Positions 21,723 to 31,655 of a stretch of 64,000 nt of DNA are shown in pieces; position 1 is the stretch's first letter, and every line of letters begins with the position of its first letter. Source of the DNA: an uncultured Naasia sp. (GTDB lineage Bacteria; Actinomycetota; Actinomycetes; Actinomycetales; Microbacteriaceae); assembly GCA_913778905.1 (NCBI GenBank), contig CAJYYA010000012.1, forward strand, positions 1 through 64,000. Reading direction: 5' to 3'. A program made the position numbers and the translations under genes. The notes beneath the pieces are model-generated. The model was not told the origin of the DNA. It saw only the letters and a program-made list of their open reading frames with translations, and did not search any database.

Positions 21723-23393
21723 ATGCCCCTCTCCTCGAAGCCGCGTACGCGAGCCCGCGCCATTCCCCTCGCCTTCGTCGCCACAGCAACCGCGACGGCG
21801 CTCCTGCTCACCGGCTGCACCGGCGGCTCGACCGCCCCGTCGGCGTCGGGCACGCCCACGGCCGGCGGCACCTTGACCTACGCCTCGGGCGACGGCGAGC
21901 CGACCTGCCTCGACCCCCATGTCGGCGGCAACTACCCGCAGGCCCTTCTCGGCGGGCAGTTCCTCGAGTCCCTCGTCAGTCGCGACTCCTCCGGTGAGAT
22001 CATCCCGTGGCTCGCGAGCTCGTGGGAGGTCACCGACGACGGCCTCAGCTACACCTTCACTCTTCGCGACGGCGTGAGCTTCACCGACGGCACCCCGCTC
22101 GACGCGGAAGCGGTCAAGGCGAATGTGGCCCACGTGCAGGATCCCGACACGGGATCCTCGACCGGCTACCTCGCGCTGCAGAAGGTGGCGAACGTCGAAG
22201 CGCTCGACGCCACCACAGTGCGTTTCGACCTCTCGGCGCCCGACAGCGCGCTGCTCGAGTCGCTCTCGCAGCCGTGGGTCGCCATCGAGTCGCCCGCCGG
22301 CCTCGAGCGCGGCATCGAGGCCAACTGCGAGGGTCCGATCGGCACGGGCCCCTTCACGGTGAGTGAGTGGATCAAGCAGGACCGTGTGATCCTCACCCGC
22401 AACGACGCTTACGTCTCTCCCCCGGCTGACGCCGGTCACGAGGGCGCCGCCTACCTCGACGAGATCGTGTGGCGCTTCATCCCCGACTCGGCGTCGCGCT
22501 ATGCGGCTCTGCAGGCGGGCGAGGTGGACGTCATCGACAACGCCCAGCCCGACACCATCGTCGCCGCGACCGAACAGAGCGGGCTCGCCGAGCTCGACGC
22601 CCCCCGCCCCGGCTCGGTCAACCGCCTTGAGCTCAACTCGGACAAGGCCCCCTTCGACGACGAGCGCGTGCGCGAGGCGTTCATCCGGGCCGCCGACGTG
22701 AACGACGGCATCCAGTCGCTGTTCTTCGGCACCGCCCAGCGCTCCTACTCGCCGCTCTCGAGCGTCGAGACGACCGCCTACTCGGACGAGTCGCTCTTCG
22801 GCACCGACCTCGACGAGGCGAACAGCCTTCTCGACGCGGCCGGATGGACGCAGCGTGACAGCGAGGGCTACCGCACCAAGGACGGGCAGCGCCTCTCCCT
22901 GCAGTTCCCGGTCAGCACCAACCAGTCGATCCCGGCCGAGCAGTCGCTGTTCGAGCAGATCCAGGCGACCGTGAAGGACGCCGGCTTCGAGGTCGTGCTG
23001 CAGCCGCTCGACCTGTCGAGCTGGTACGGCGCCTTGGGTGCCAACGAGTACGACGTGGTCAGCGCGCCGTACACGAAGGTCGGCCCCGACGTGCTGCGGA
23101 TCCTGTACGACTCCTCCGGCATCACGCCGGCGCCGAGCGGCTACTTCGCGAACCACGCGCAGGTGAACCGGCCCGAACTCGACGCGATCCTCAGCCAGGC
23201 AAGCGCGACGAGCGACGCCGACGAGCGGGCCGATCTCTACAAGCAGGCGCAGAAGATCGTGCTCGAGGGGTATTACATCCTCCCGCTCTACGATCAGCAG
23301 AACCACTTCCTGTACCGCGACCGCGTGCAGGGACTCCGGGCGATGCCGACGGTGTCGACCCCGACCTTCTATGACGTCTCCCTCAGCGAGTGA
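21723..23393 (+). CDS. ABC transporter substrate-binding lipoprotein (peptide/nickel family 5)
   Basis: Lipobox LLLTGCTGG; SBP_bac_5-type sequence (SWEVTDDGLSYTFTLRDGVSFTDGTPLDAEAV). Confidence 0.92.
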   Translation: MPLSSKPRTRARAIPLAFVATATATALLLTGCTGGSTAPSASGTPTAGGTLTYASGDGEPTCLDPHVGGNYPQALLGGQFLESLVSRDSSGEIIPWLASSWEVTDDGLSYTFTLRDGVSFTDGTPLDAEAVKANVAHVQDPDTGSSTGYLALQKVANVEALDATTVRFDLSAPDSALLESLSQPWVAIESPAGLERGIEANCEGPIGTGPFTVSEWIKQDRVILTRNDAYVSPPADAGHEGAAYLDEIVWRFIPDSASRYAALQAGEVDVIDNAQPDTIVAATEQSGLAELDAPRPGSVNRLELNSDKAPFDDERVREAFIRAADVNDGIQSLFFGTAQRSYSPLSSVETTAYSDESLFGTDLDEANSLLDAAGWTQRDSEGYRTKDGQRLSLQFPVSTNQSIPAEQSLFEQIQATVKDAGFEVVLQPLDLSSWYGALGANEYDVVSAPYTKVGPDVLRILYDSSGITPAPSGYFANHAQVNRPELDAILSQASATSDADERADLYKQAQKIVLEGYYILPLYDQQNHFLYRDRVQGLRAMPTVSTPTFYDVSLSE

Positions 23394-24357
23394 TCTCCGT
23401 CCGACCGCACCCCGCGCGGGTGCGGTCGGACGCCTCGGTCGCCCCCTGCTGATCGGTGTCGGCGGGGGCGTCTTCGTGCTCTGGGCGGTCGCGACGCTCA
23501 CCTTCGTGCTCGTCAGACTCATCCCCGGGGACCCGGCGCAGGCGGTGCTCGGCGGGCCCGGATCGCAGGCGTCCGCCGAAGCCCTTGCGGCGGCCCGGGC
23601 CGAGTACGGCCTGGATCAGCCGATCCTCGTGCAATACCTCATGCAGCTCGGCCGGATCGCGACGCTCGACTTCGGGACGTCGTACTCGCTGCGCACCGAG
23701 GTCGCTCCCCTGCTCCTCTCGCAGCTCGGCGGCACTCTCCTGCTGGCTGTTCTCGCGCTCGCGCTCGCCTGGGTCGTCGCACTCGCACTGGCGCTCGCAT
23801 CGACCCGCGGCGGCCGTGTCGGCGCCTCACTCGGATCGGCCCTCGAAGTGGTCGCGGCCGGGCTCCCCCAGTTCTGGCTCGCGACCGTCCTGATCCTCGT
23901 GTTCAGCCTCGGACTCGGCTGGTTCCCGCCGATCAGCGTGCCCGGTCCGATCGGCCTCGTCCTCCCCGTCGTGACCCTGGCACTGCCACTGGCGGGCTTC
24001 CTCGGCCAGACGATCCGCGAGTCCCTCCTCGACGCCCTCGAGGCTCCCTTCGTGCTGTCGGCACGGGCGCGCGGTGAGGGCGAGCGCGGGATCCGGCTGC
24101 GTCACGCGATCCGCCACGCGGCCGTGCCGGGCGTCGCGCTCTCCGGCTGGGCGTTCGGGTACCTGATCAGCGGAGCCGTCGTGGTCGAGACGATCTTCGC
24201 CCGTCCCGGACTCGGCCGGACCCTCCTCAACGCCGTCACCGTGCGCGACGTCCCCGTCGTCATCGGCGTCGTCATGATCACGGCCCTCGCGTACATCGTC
24301 GTCACCGTAGTCTCGGATGCGGCCACCCGCCTGCTCGATCCGAGGAGTGCCGCGTGA
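23371..24357 (+). CDS. ABC transporter permease (DppB-like)
   Basis: LTFVLVRLIPGDPAQAVLGG; multi-TM permease; operon position. Confidence 0.9.
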   Translation: MTSPSASDLRPTAPRAGAVGRLGRPLLIGVGGGVFVLWAVATLTFVLVRLIPGDPAQAVLGGPGSQASAEALAAARAEYGLDQPILVQYLMQLGRIATLDFGTSYSLRTEVAPLLLSQLGGTLLLAVLALALAWVVALALALASTRGGRVGASLGSALEVVAAGLPQFWLATVLILVFSLGLGWFPPISVPGPIGLVLPVVTLALPLAGFLGQTIRESLLDALEAPFVLSARARGEGERGIRLRHAIRHAAVPGVALSGWAFGYLISGAVVVETIFARPGLGRTLLNAVTVRDVPVVIGVVMITALAYIVVTVVSDAATRLLDPRSAA

Positions 24358-25271
24358 CCGACCTGTCCTTCCGCGCCGCCGAACAGCAGGCACCGGTCGT
24401 CGACGAGCAGCGAGCGGACGACCGCGCTTCCGGGCGCGGGGCCGGATCCCGCCGTCGATTCCGCATCGGAGCCGGCGAGGCGCTTGCAGGTGCCTACCTC
24501 ATCGCGGCCGTCGTCGCCGCCGTCGCGCCCGGCCTGCTCAGCCCGGTCGACCCGCTCGCCATCTCACCGTCGCAGGCGTTCTCGCCTCCGTCGCTCGCCG
24601 ACCCGGCCGTCACCCTCCTCGGCACGGACGAGTCGGGGCGCAGCATCCTCAGCCGCATCATCCACGGCGCGGGGCCCTCGCTGCTGATCGGGGCGAGCGC
24701 CACCGCGATCGGGCTCCTCCTCGGCGCCGCCCTCGGGCTCTTCGCCGGCCTGTCCGGGCGCGTCGTCGACTTCGCCGTGAACCGGCTGCTCGAGGTGCTC
24801 TTCGCCCTCCCCGGCCTGCTCCTCGCCCTGTTCCTCATCGTCATCGTCGGCCCCGGCGTCGTCACCACGACCCTGGCGGTCGGTCTGTCGACGGCGCCCG
24901 GCTACGCGCGCATCATCCGCGGTCAGGTGCTGGCCATCCGCAGGTCCGGATACATCGAGGCCGCGACAGTGCTCGGGGTCTCACCGGTTCGTCGACTCAT
25001 CCGCCACATGCTGCCGAACACCGCCGGGCCACTCCTCGCCCTCGGCACCCTCGGGCTGGGCCAAGCGATCGTGTGGGCGTCGGCGCTGAGCTACCTCGGC
25101 CTCGGCGCGGTGCCGCCATCACCGGAGTGGGGCGCCATGCTCGCGGCGGGCCGCATCTACCTGACGACCGCGTGGTGGATGAGCGTCATGCCGGGCCTTG
25201 CCATCGTTCTCACCGCCATGTCGGCGACCGCACTCGGCCGCGGCGTCCAGCGACGGGTGCGGGCGCTATGA
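24354..25271 (+). CDS. ABC transporter permease (DppC-like)
   Basis: LLGTDESGRSILSRIIHGAGPSLLIGASATAIGLLLGA. Confidence 0.9.
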   Translation: MTDLSFRAAEQQAPVVDEQRADDRASGRGAGSRRRFRIGAGEALAGAYLIAAVVAAVAPGLLSPVDPLAISPSQAFSPPSLADPAVTLLGTDESGRSILSRIIHGAGPSLLIGASATAIGLLLGAALGLFAGLSGRVVDFAVNRLLEVLFALPGLLLALFLIVIVGPGVVTTTLAVGLSTAPGYARIIRGQVLAIRRSGYIEAATVLGVSPVRRLIRHMLPNTAGPLLALGTLGLGQAIVWASALSYLGLGAVPPSPEWGAMLAAGRIYLTTAWWMSVMPGLAIVLTAMSATALGRGVQRRVRAL

Positions 25272-26914
25272 GCGGACTGATCAGCGTGCGCGACCTCCGC
25301 GTGTCGTTCGGCGATCGCGAAGTCGTGCGCGGCGTCGACATCGCCGTGGCCCCCGGCGAGACGCTCGCGCTCGTCGGCGAGTCCGGTTCCGGAAAATCCG
25401 TCACCGCGCGAGCGCTGCTCGGGTTGACCGGCCCGGGCGCGGCGGTCACCGCCTCGCAGCTCGACATCGACGGCCGCGACCTGCGCGCCGCCTCGGAGCG
25501 GGAGTGGCGCGGCGTCCGCGGATCGCGCGTGGGACTCGTCTCGCAAGACGCTCTGGTCTCGCTCGACCCGCTGCGTCCCATCGGCCGCGAGATCGCCGAC
25601 ACGCTTCGGATCCACACCCGTCTCTCGCCGTCTGCCCGTACCGAGCGTGTGCTCGAGGTGCTCCGCGAGGTCGGGATGCCCGACCCCGAGGTCCGGATCG
25701 CACAGCGCGCCGGCGAGCTGTCCGGCGGTCAACGCCAGCGCGCGCTCATCGCATCCGCTCTCGCGCTCCGTCCGCCGCTGCTGGTGGCCGACGAGCCGAC
25801 GACCGCGCTCGACGTCACGGTGCAGGCCCGCATCCTCGACCTCCTCGGTTCCGTCACGGCGAACGGAACCGGTCTCGTGCTCATCAGCCACGATCTGGCG
25901 GTCGTCGCACGCGTCGCCGATCGGATAGCGGTGATGAGCGACGGCCGCATCGTCGAGACAGGCACGGTCGACGAGGTGCTGGGCGCGGCCCGCGCCCAGC
26001 AGACGAGACGTCTCATCGCGGCGATTCCGTCGGGTCGTCCCCGTGGCTCGCGACTGCGACCGGTCGACGCAGCCGGCGTGATCGAGACGAGGCCCCGTCC
26101 GACTGCGGAGCGGACAGTCCGGGAGGAGACGGATCCGACATCCCCGATCCTCGACGTCCGCGGTGTCTCGAAGGCCTATCCGCGCCGGGGCACCGAGCCG
26201 CTCGTCGCGGTGGACGACGTCTCGCTGTCGATCCGTCCGGGCGAGACGCTGGGCCTCGTCGGCGAATCGGGATCCGGCAAATCGACGCTGGCCCGGATCG
26301 CGCTGGCCCTCACCGCCCCGGATCGCGGCGAGGTAGTCGTGGACGGCGAGTCGTGGAGCACACTGCGCGAGTCGAAGCGCCGAGCGCGCCGCCACCTCAT
26401 GGGAGCGATCTACCAGGACGCACTGAGTTCGTTCGATCCGCGACTCACCACGGGTCAGATCCTCGCCGACGCCCTCCTCGTCGCCGGTGTCCGGGACGGC
26501 GGCGGACGTCGGGCACGCGAGCTGCTGGACTCGGTGGGTCTGCCGAGCGCCGTACTCGCCCGCCGCCCGGCGCGCCTCTCGGGCGGACAGCGACAGCGGG
26601 TGTCGATCGCCCGCGCGCTCGCGACCTCCCCCCGTCTGCTCCTCTGCGACGAGCCCGTCTCCGCCCTGGATGTGGGCGTGCAGGCAACCGTCCTCGACCT
26701 GCTCGACGACCTGCAGCGGGAGCACGGGCTCGCGCTGCTGTTCATCTCGCACGACCTGGGCGTGGTTCGGCACATGAGCGATCGGATCGCGGTCATGCAT
26801 GCGGGCCGCCTCGTCGAGACGGGCGACGCCGAGGCGGTGTTCGCCGCCCCGCAGCACCCCTACACCCAGCTGCTCCTCGAAGCGACGCCGACCCTTCCGC
26901 AGAGCGGGAGGTGA
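25268..26914 (+). CDS. ABC transporter ATP-binding protein, two fused ATPase domains (DppD-DppF-like)
   Basis: Two Walker A (GESGSGKS) and two signature motifs (LSGGQRQR) in one ORF; start ATG at 25268 in an ATGA overlap. Confidence 0.92.
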   Translation: MSGLISVRDLRVSFGDREVVRGVDIAVAPGETLALVGESGSGKSVTARALLGLTGPGAAVTASQLDIDGRDLRAASEREWRGVRGSRVGLVSQDALVSLDPLRPIGREIADTLRIHTRLSPSARTERVLEVLREVGMPDPEVRIAQRAGELSGGQRQRALIASALALRPPLLVADEPTTALDVTVQARILDLLGSVTANGTGLVLISHDLAVVARVADRIAVMSDGRIVETGTVDEVLGAARAQQTRRLIAAIPSGRPRGSRLRPVDAAGVIETRPRPTAERTVREETDPTSPILDVRGVSKAYPRRGTEPLVAVDDVSLSIRPGETLGLVGESGSGKSTLARIALALTAPDRGEVVVDGESWSTLRESKRRARRHLMGAIYQDALSSFDPRLTTGQILADALLVAGVRDGGGRRARELLDSVGLPSAVLARRPARLSGGQRQRVSIARALATSPRLLLCDEPVSALDVGVQATVLDLLDDLQREHGLALLFISHDLGVVRHMSDRIAVMHAGRLVETGDAEAVFAAPQHPYTQLLLEATPTLPQSGR

Positions 26915-26931
26915 CCGCGCGCGGAAATCGG

Positions 26932-27044
26932 GGCCTCGATACGCCTGCGGCTTCTCGGCCGGTCTCGGTACGCGGCGCTTCGCGGCCGCTACTCGACCTC
27001 CGGACGTCGACTAGGCCGCCGAGCCGTACCGAGAGCAGACAGGA
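26932..27044. repeat. Palindromic intergenic repeat, copy B
   Basis: GGCCTCGATACG...GGCCGGTCTCGGTACG...CTACTCGACCTCCGGACGTCGACTAGGCCGCCGAGCCGTACCGAGAGCAGACAGGA. Confidence 0.8.
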
Positions 27045-27057
27045 CTGGAGCGTCGCG

Positions 27058-28476
27058 TCAGTCGGCGTGGGATTCCAGGAAGGCGAAGACCTCGCGATCG
27101 TCGACGCCGGGGAAGGTTCCCGTCGGGAGCGGCGAGAGGATGTGGGCGTGCAGGCGCGCGCTCGGCCAGGCCTTGCCGCGCCAACGTTCGGTCAGCGCAC
27201 GATCCTCCTCGCGGACGCCCTCGGGGCGGGTCGCGTCCTGCCGGAGGGTCGTGCCGCGCCCGCGGAACCACTTCGAGTCCAGGAAGCGGACACCGATCGA
27301 GATCGAGAACTCCTCGTTCGACGCGGTGCCCGTCTGCACCGAGCACCAGTAGGTGCCCTCCGTGGTGTCGGTCAGCTGGTAGAACTCCGTCGTGCGGTTG
27401 GTGCGCTCGAACGCCCGCCGGGCGGCCCAGGCGCGCGGCACCAGCTGGCCCTCGACGGATCCGCCCACGTCGCTCGGCAGCGGAAGGCCGTCGTTCTCGT
27501 AGGCCTTCATGATCGCCCCGTCGTCGGCGACGCGGAGGAAGTGCACCTCTAGACCGAGATGCACGGTCGCCAGATTGGTGAACCGGAGCGCCGCGGCTTC
27601 GTGCGTCACGCCGAACGCGTCACGGAAGTCCTCGATGGCGAGGTCCTTACGCGCCTTGGCCCCGGCGAGGAACTCCACGCTCGACTCCCGAGGCATGAGA
27701 CAGGCGGCGGCGAAGTAGTTGATCTGCTGCCGTTGACGGAGGAACTCGGCATAGCTCGACGGCTCCCGGTGCCCGAGCACGCGGTGCGCCATGGCCTGCA
27801 GGGCCAGCGCACGCAGGCCGTGCCCGCCGGGGATCGACGCCGGCGGCAGATAGATTCGACCGTTCTCGAGATCGGTCACCGACCGGGTCGAATGGGGCAG
27901 ATCGTTCACGTGGATGATCTCGAAGCCGAGAGACCGGGCCATCCGCGCCACGTCGTGGTGGGTCAGGGCGCCGCGCTCGTGCCCGACCACGGCGAGCAGA
28001 CCCTTCGCCGCCTCCTCGATCTCGGGCTGATAGCTGTCGTGCGCGCGGAGGGCGAGCCGGAGCTCGGTGTTCGCGCGCCGCGCCTCCTCGGGGGTCGCGA
28101 TGGCCTCCGTCGCGCGGCGGATCCGGTCGCGGTGCAAGCCGACGAGCGCACGGAGAGCCTCGTCGGGAAGACCGCGGGTGAGCGGCACCTTCGGCAGGCC
28201 GAGGGCGAGATACGCCGTGCTCGACTGGGCGCGCTCGAGTTCGATCTCGAGCGCCGTGCGCTCATCCGGCGCCTCGTTCGACAGGAGATCCTGCGCGTCG
28301 ACACCCAGCGCCTCGGCGATCGTCCCGAGCTGGGACAGTCGCGGCTCGCGCTTGCCGTTCTCGATGAGGGAGAGCTGGCTGCCCGCGAGGCCGACCAGAC
28401 GACCCAGATCATCGAGCGTCAGGTCTTTCGCTTTGCGCACGTGACGGATGCGACGGCCGACCGTGAGAGCGTCCAT
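27058..28476 (-). CDS. RamB-like XRE regulator with ImmA/IrrE-type and short-chain fatty acyl regulator domains
   Basis: N-terminal HTH ([41 protein letters not shown]) and 472 aa RamB/ScfR-like architecture. Confidence 0.82.
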   Translation of the reverse strand: MDALTVGRRIRHVRKAKDLTLDDLGRLVGLAGSQLSLIENGKREPRLSQLGTIAEALGVDAQDLLSNEAPDERTALEIELERAQSSTAYLALGLPKVPLTRGLPDEALRALVGLHRDRIRRATEAIATPEEARRANTELRLALRAHDSYQPEIEEAAKGLLAVVGHERGALTHHDVARMARSLGFEIIHVNDLPHSTRSVTDLENGRIYLPPASIPGGHGLRALALQAMAHRVLGHREPSSYAEFLRQRQQINYFAAACLMPRESSVEFLAGAKARKDLAIEDFRDAFGVTHEAAALRFTNLATVHLGLEVHFLRVADDGAIMKAYENDGLPLPSDVGGSVEGQLVPRAWAARRAFERTNRTTEFYQLTDTTEGTYWCSVQTGTASNEEFSISIGVRFLDSKWFRGRGTTLRQDATRPEGVREEDRALTERWRGKAWPSARLHAHILSPLPTGTFPGVDDREVFAFLESHAD

Positions 28477-28588
28477 TCCTTACCCCATCGTTAAGAATCG
28501 CGAGTTTTCCAGTGACTCTATCCGGATTCCCGCCGCAAAGTCGCCACAGAATCGAGGTACCGCCACTTTTCCACGTAAGGAGCTCGCA

Positions 28589-30502
28589 ATGACGCTGACC
28601 CTCGACCCCGTCGGATCCGCCACCTCCCCCGTCACGGCCCCGACCTACGTGGCCCCCACCGCCCCGGCAGCCGGCTCGTCCCGCAACTCCGAGGTGAACG
28701 CCTGGGTGCAGCGCATGGCCGAGTTGACCGGCGCCGCCGACGTGCACTGGTGCACCGGCGACTCCGCCGAATGGACGCGCCTCACCGCACAGCTGGTCGA
28801 GTCGGGTTCGCTCGTCCGCCTCGACCCCGAATGGCGCCCCAACAGCTTCCTCGCTCGCAGCGACCCCCGCGACGTCGCCCGCGTCGAAGAGCGCACCTTC
28901 ATCTGCTCCGAGCGCGAAGAGGACGCGGGCCCGACGAACAACTGGCGGGCGCCGGCCGAGATGCGCATCCAGCTCGACACCCTGTTCCGCGGTTCGATGC
29001 GCGGCCGCACGATGTTCGTCGTCCCGTTCTCGATGGGCCCGATCGGCAGCCCGCTCGCCAAGCTCGGCGTGCAGGTCACCGACTCCCCCTACGCCGTGCT
29101 GTCGATGGGCATCATGACGCGGATGGGCACGCAGGCCCTCGACCAGATCGGCCCCGACACCGAGTGGGTGCCGGCGGTCCACAGCGTCGGCTACCCGCTC
29201 ATCGACGACGCCGGTGTGGTACGCGACGACGTGCGCTGGCCCTGCAACGACACGAAGTACATCACCCACTTCCCCGAGACCCGCGAGATCTGGTCGTTCG
29301 GATCCGGGTACGGCGGCAACTCGCTGCTCGGCAAGAAGTGCATGGCGCTGCGCATCGCGTCCGTCCTGGCCCGCGACGAGGGCTGGCTCGCCGAGCACAT
29401 GCTGCTCGTCAAGGTCACCTCTCCCGCCGGCCGAAGCCGCGTGCTCGCCGCCGCGTTCCCGTCGGCGTGCGGCAAAACCAACTTCGCGATGATGCAGCCC
29501 TCCCTCCCGGGCTGGAAGGTCGAGACGATCGGTGACGACATCGCGTGGATGCGCCCGGATGCGCAGGGACGCCTCCGCGCCATCAACCCCGAGCGGGGCT
29601 TCTTCGGCGTCGCCCCCGGCACCGGGGAGACCACGAACCCGACCGCGATCGACACGATCTGGGGCAACACGATCTTCACGAACGTGGCTCTCCGCGACGA
29701 CGACGACGTCTGGTGGGAGGGCATGACGGATGTCGCGCCCCGTCACCTGCGCGACTGGAAGGGCGACGACTGGCACCGCGGCGACTCGTCGCACGCGGCG
29801 CACCCCAACGGCCGCTTCACCGTCCCGGCCGAGCAGTGCCCGAGCATGGCGCCCGAGTGGGACGACCCCGAGGGCGTCGTGGTCGACGCGATCCTGTTCG
29901 GCGGCCGTCGCGCCACCAACATCCCCCTCGTCGCCGAGGCCACCGACTGGGCCCACGGCGTCTTCATGGGCGCGACCATCTCGAGCGAGCGCACCGCGGC
30001 CGCAGAGGGGACGCTCGGCGAGCTGCGCCACGACCCCTTCGCGATGCTCCCGTTCTGCGGCTACAACATGGCCGACTACTGGGCGCACTGGCTCCGCGTC
30101 GGCCGCTCGCTGGCCCACCCGCCGAAGATCTTCCAGGTCAACTGGTTCCGCCGCGGCGCGGACGGCTCGTTCCTCTGGCCCGGATTCGGCGAGAACAGCC
30201 GCGTCGTCGATTGGATCGTGCGCCGCCTCGACGGTCGGGCGCTCGCGACGTGGACCCCGGCGGGCCACATCCCGTGGCGCGAGGACTTCGCCCTCGAGGG
30301 CACCGGGGTGGACGAGGACATCTGGGAGGAGCTCACGGCCATCGACACCGCATCGTGGCTTGCGGAATGCGACCTCACCGAGCAGCTGTTCGACCGCTTC
30401 GGGCGCCGCGTCCCCCACGAGCTGCGCGCCCAGCTGGCGAGCCTTCGCTGGAAGCTCGAACGTTCGGCCGAGACCACCACGGCCGATAGCGCGGCGGCCT
30501 GA
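28589..30502 (+). CDS. pckG: Phosphoenolpyruvate carboxykinase (GTP)
   Basis: [15 protein letters not shown] and [15 protein letters not shown] motifs; start ATG at 28589. Confidence 0.96.
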   Translation: MTLTLDPVGSATSPVTAPTYVAPTAPAAGSSRNSEVNAWVQRMAELTGAADVHWCTGDSAEWTRLTAQLVESGSLVRLDPEWRPNSFLARSDPRDVARVEERTFICSEREEDAGPTNNWRAPAEMRIQLDTLFRGSMRGRTMFVVPFSMGPIGSPLAKLGVQVTDSPYAVLSMGIMTRMGTQALDQIGPDTEWVPAVHSVGYPLIDDAGVVRDDVRWPCNDTKYITHFPETREIWSFGSGYGGNSLLGKKCMALRIASVLARDEGWLAEHMLLVKVTSPAGRSRVLAAAFPSACGKTNFAMMQPSLPGWKVETIGDDIAWMRPDAQGRLRAINPERGFFGVAPGTGETTNPTAIDTIWGNTIFTNVALRDDDDVWWEGMTDVAPRHLRDWKGDDWHRGDSSHAAHPNGRFTVPAEQCPSMAPEWDDPEGVVVDAILFGGRRATNIPLVAEATDWAHGVFMGATISSERTAAAEGTLGELRHDPFAMLPFCGYNMADYWAHWLRVGRSLAHPPKIFQVNWFRRGADGSFLWPGFGENSRVVDWIVRRLDGRALATWTPAGHIPWREDFALEGTGVDEDIWEELTAIDTASWLAECDLTEQLFDRFGRRVPHELRAQLASLRWKLERSAETTTADSAAA

Positions 30503-30509
30503 TCCTCCC

Positions 30510-31478
30510 TCATGCGTCGCCGGTCATCCGGCGTCCGGGTTCTTCCCGGGCGCCGGACCTCTGCGTCGTCAACGCGGAGCGCTGTCCGATGAAGACCCCC
30601 GCGAGGATCATCGCGCCGCCGATGAGGTCGGCCGGCGACGGGACGGACCCGAGGAACAGCCCGATCACCACGACGAACACGGTGATCAGGTTGAGGAACA
30701 AGCCCGCCTCCCCCGCCGGGATCACGCGCAGGGCCGAGTTCCACAGCAGGTAGGAGCCGACCGACGGCAGCGCGGCCACCACGAGCAGCGCGATGAGACC
30801 CGACGCGGTGACGCCGTCGTGCGCCGGACCTGGTACGACGGCCGCGACAGGCGTGCACAAGACCGCGATGACGCTCGCCTGCACGGCTGTGGCGGTGATG
30901 GGCGGCACATCGGAGACCGACCGACCGGCGAGCGAATAGACGGTCCACGCGACGATCGCGAGCACCATGAGCCCCTCGCCCGGGCCCGCGGACACGGCGA
31001 GCGGGTGGTCGCCGCCCGCGACGAGCACGATCATCACCCCCACGAATCCGAGCAGGAGGCCGGCGACCGCCGCGCCGCGCAGCCGGGTCCGAGCGAGGAG
31101 GGCCCCGCCCAGCAGGATCAGCCCCGGATTCGCGGCGTTCACGAGCGCGGCGCCCGACGGCGTCGTGAACTGCAGAGCCGTGTAGAGCAGCAGGTTGTAT
31201 CCCGCGACGCCGATGAGGCCGAGCACCGCGAGTCGTGGGAGAGCCCGAGCGACCCGGCGCCAGTCCGGCCGCTCGATGACGGCCGCGAGGATCAGCAGGA
31301 CGGGAGCGGCGAGCACCCAGCGCGAAGCCGTCAGTTCGAGCGGCGAGAACTCGGCGAGCGCTGCCGCCCCGACCACGTAATTGATTGCCCAGAACAACGT
31401 CGCGAGCACCAGGAAGAGGATCGCCGACCGTCGACCGGTCCCCCTCGCGTTGGTGCGCTGTCCGCCGGTCTCGACCAT
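30510..31478 (-). CDS. EamA/DMT family transporter
   Basis: About 10 TM, two EamA repeats (FWAINYVVGAAAL ... ASRWVLAAPVLL). Confidence 0.88.
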   Translation of the reverse strand: MVETGGQRTNARGTGRRSAILFLVLATLFWAINYVVGAAALAEFSPLELTASRWVLAAPVLLILAAVIERPDWRRVARALPRLAVLGLIGVAGYNLLLYTALQFTTPSGAALVNAANPGLILLGGALLARTRLRGAAVAGLLLGFVGVMIVLVAGGDHPLAVSAGPGEGLMVLAIVAWTVYSLAGRSVSDVPPITATAVQASVIAVLCTPVAAVVPGPAHDGVTASGLIALLVVAALPSVGSYLLWNSALRVIPAGEAGLFLNLITVFVVVIGLFLGSVPSPADLIGGAMILAGVFIGQRSALTTQRSGAREEPGRRMTGDA

Positions 31479-31655
31479 TCCCCCATCCTGACGCGACTCG
31501 TCGCCGTTCCGGTCGACGGATCCTCCCCGTGTCCTCCGGATGGCCGACTCACGCGCCGTGACAGCCGTCGGGTAGCCTGGACCCGTCGCCTACGCGACCA
31601 CACTCAGGCACCCTCACGCGGTGCCGCACATACCGATGCCTCGAAGGATGTACCC

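Noticed and set aside
24317-25267. N-terminal part of the 865-aa ORF preceding the double ATPase
   Set aside because: Arg/Pro-rich shifted-frame translation of the permease gene; the real start is the ATG at 25268.
29730-31655. N-terminal ~640 aa of the 1509-aa track ORF containing valS
   Set aside because: This part overlaps pckG and the EamA gene in other frames; valS starts at the GTG at 31656.
31479-31655. Possible T-box upstream of valS
   Set aside because: No GGTGGNACCGCG core found; only ileS has a convincing T-box here.
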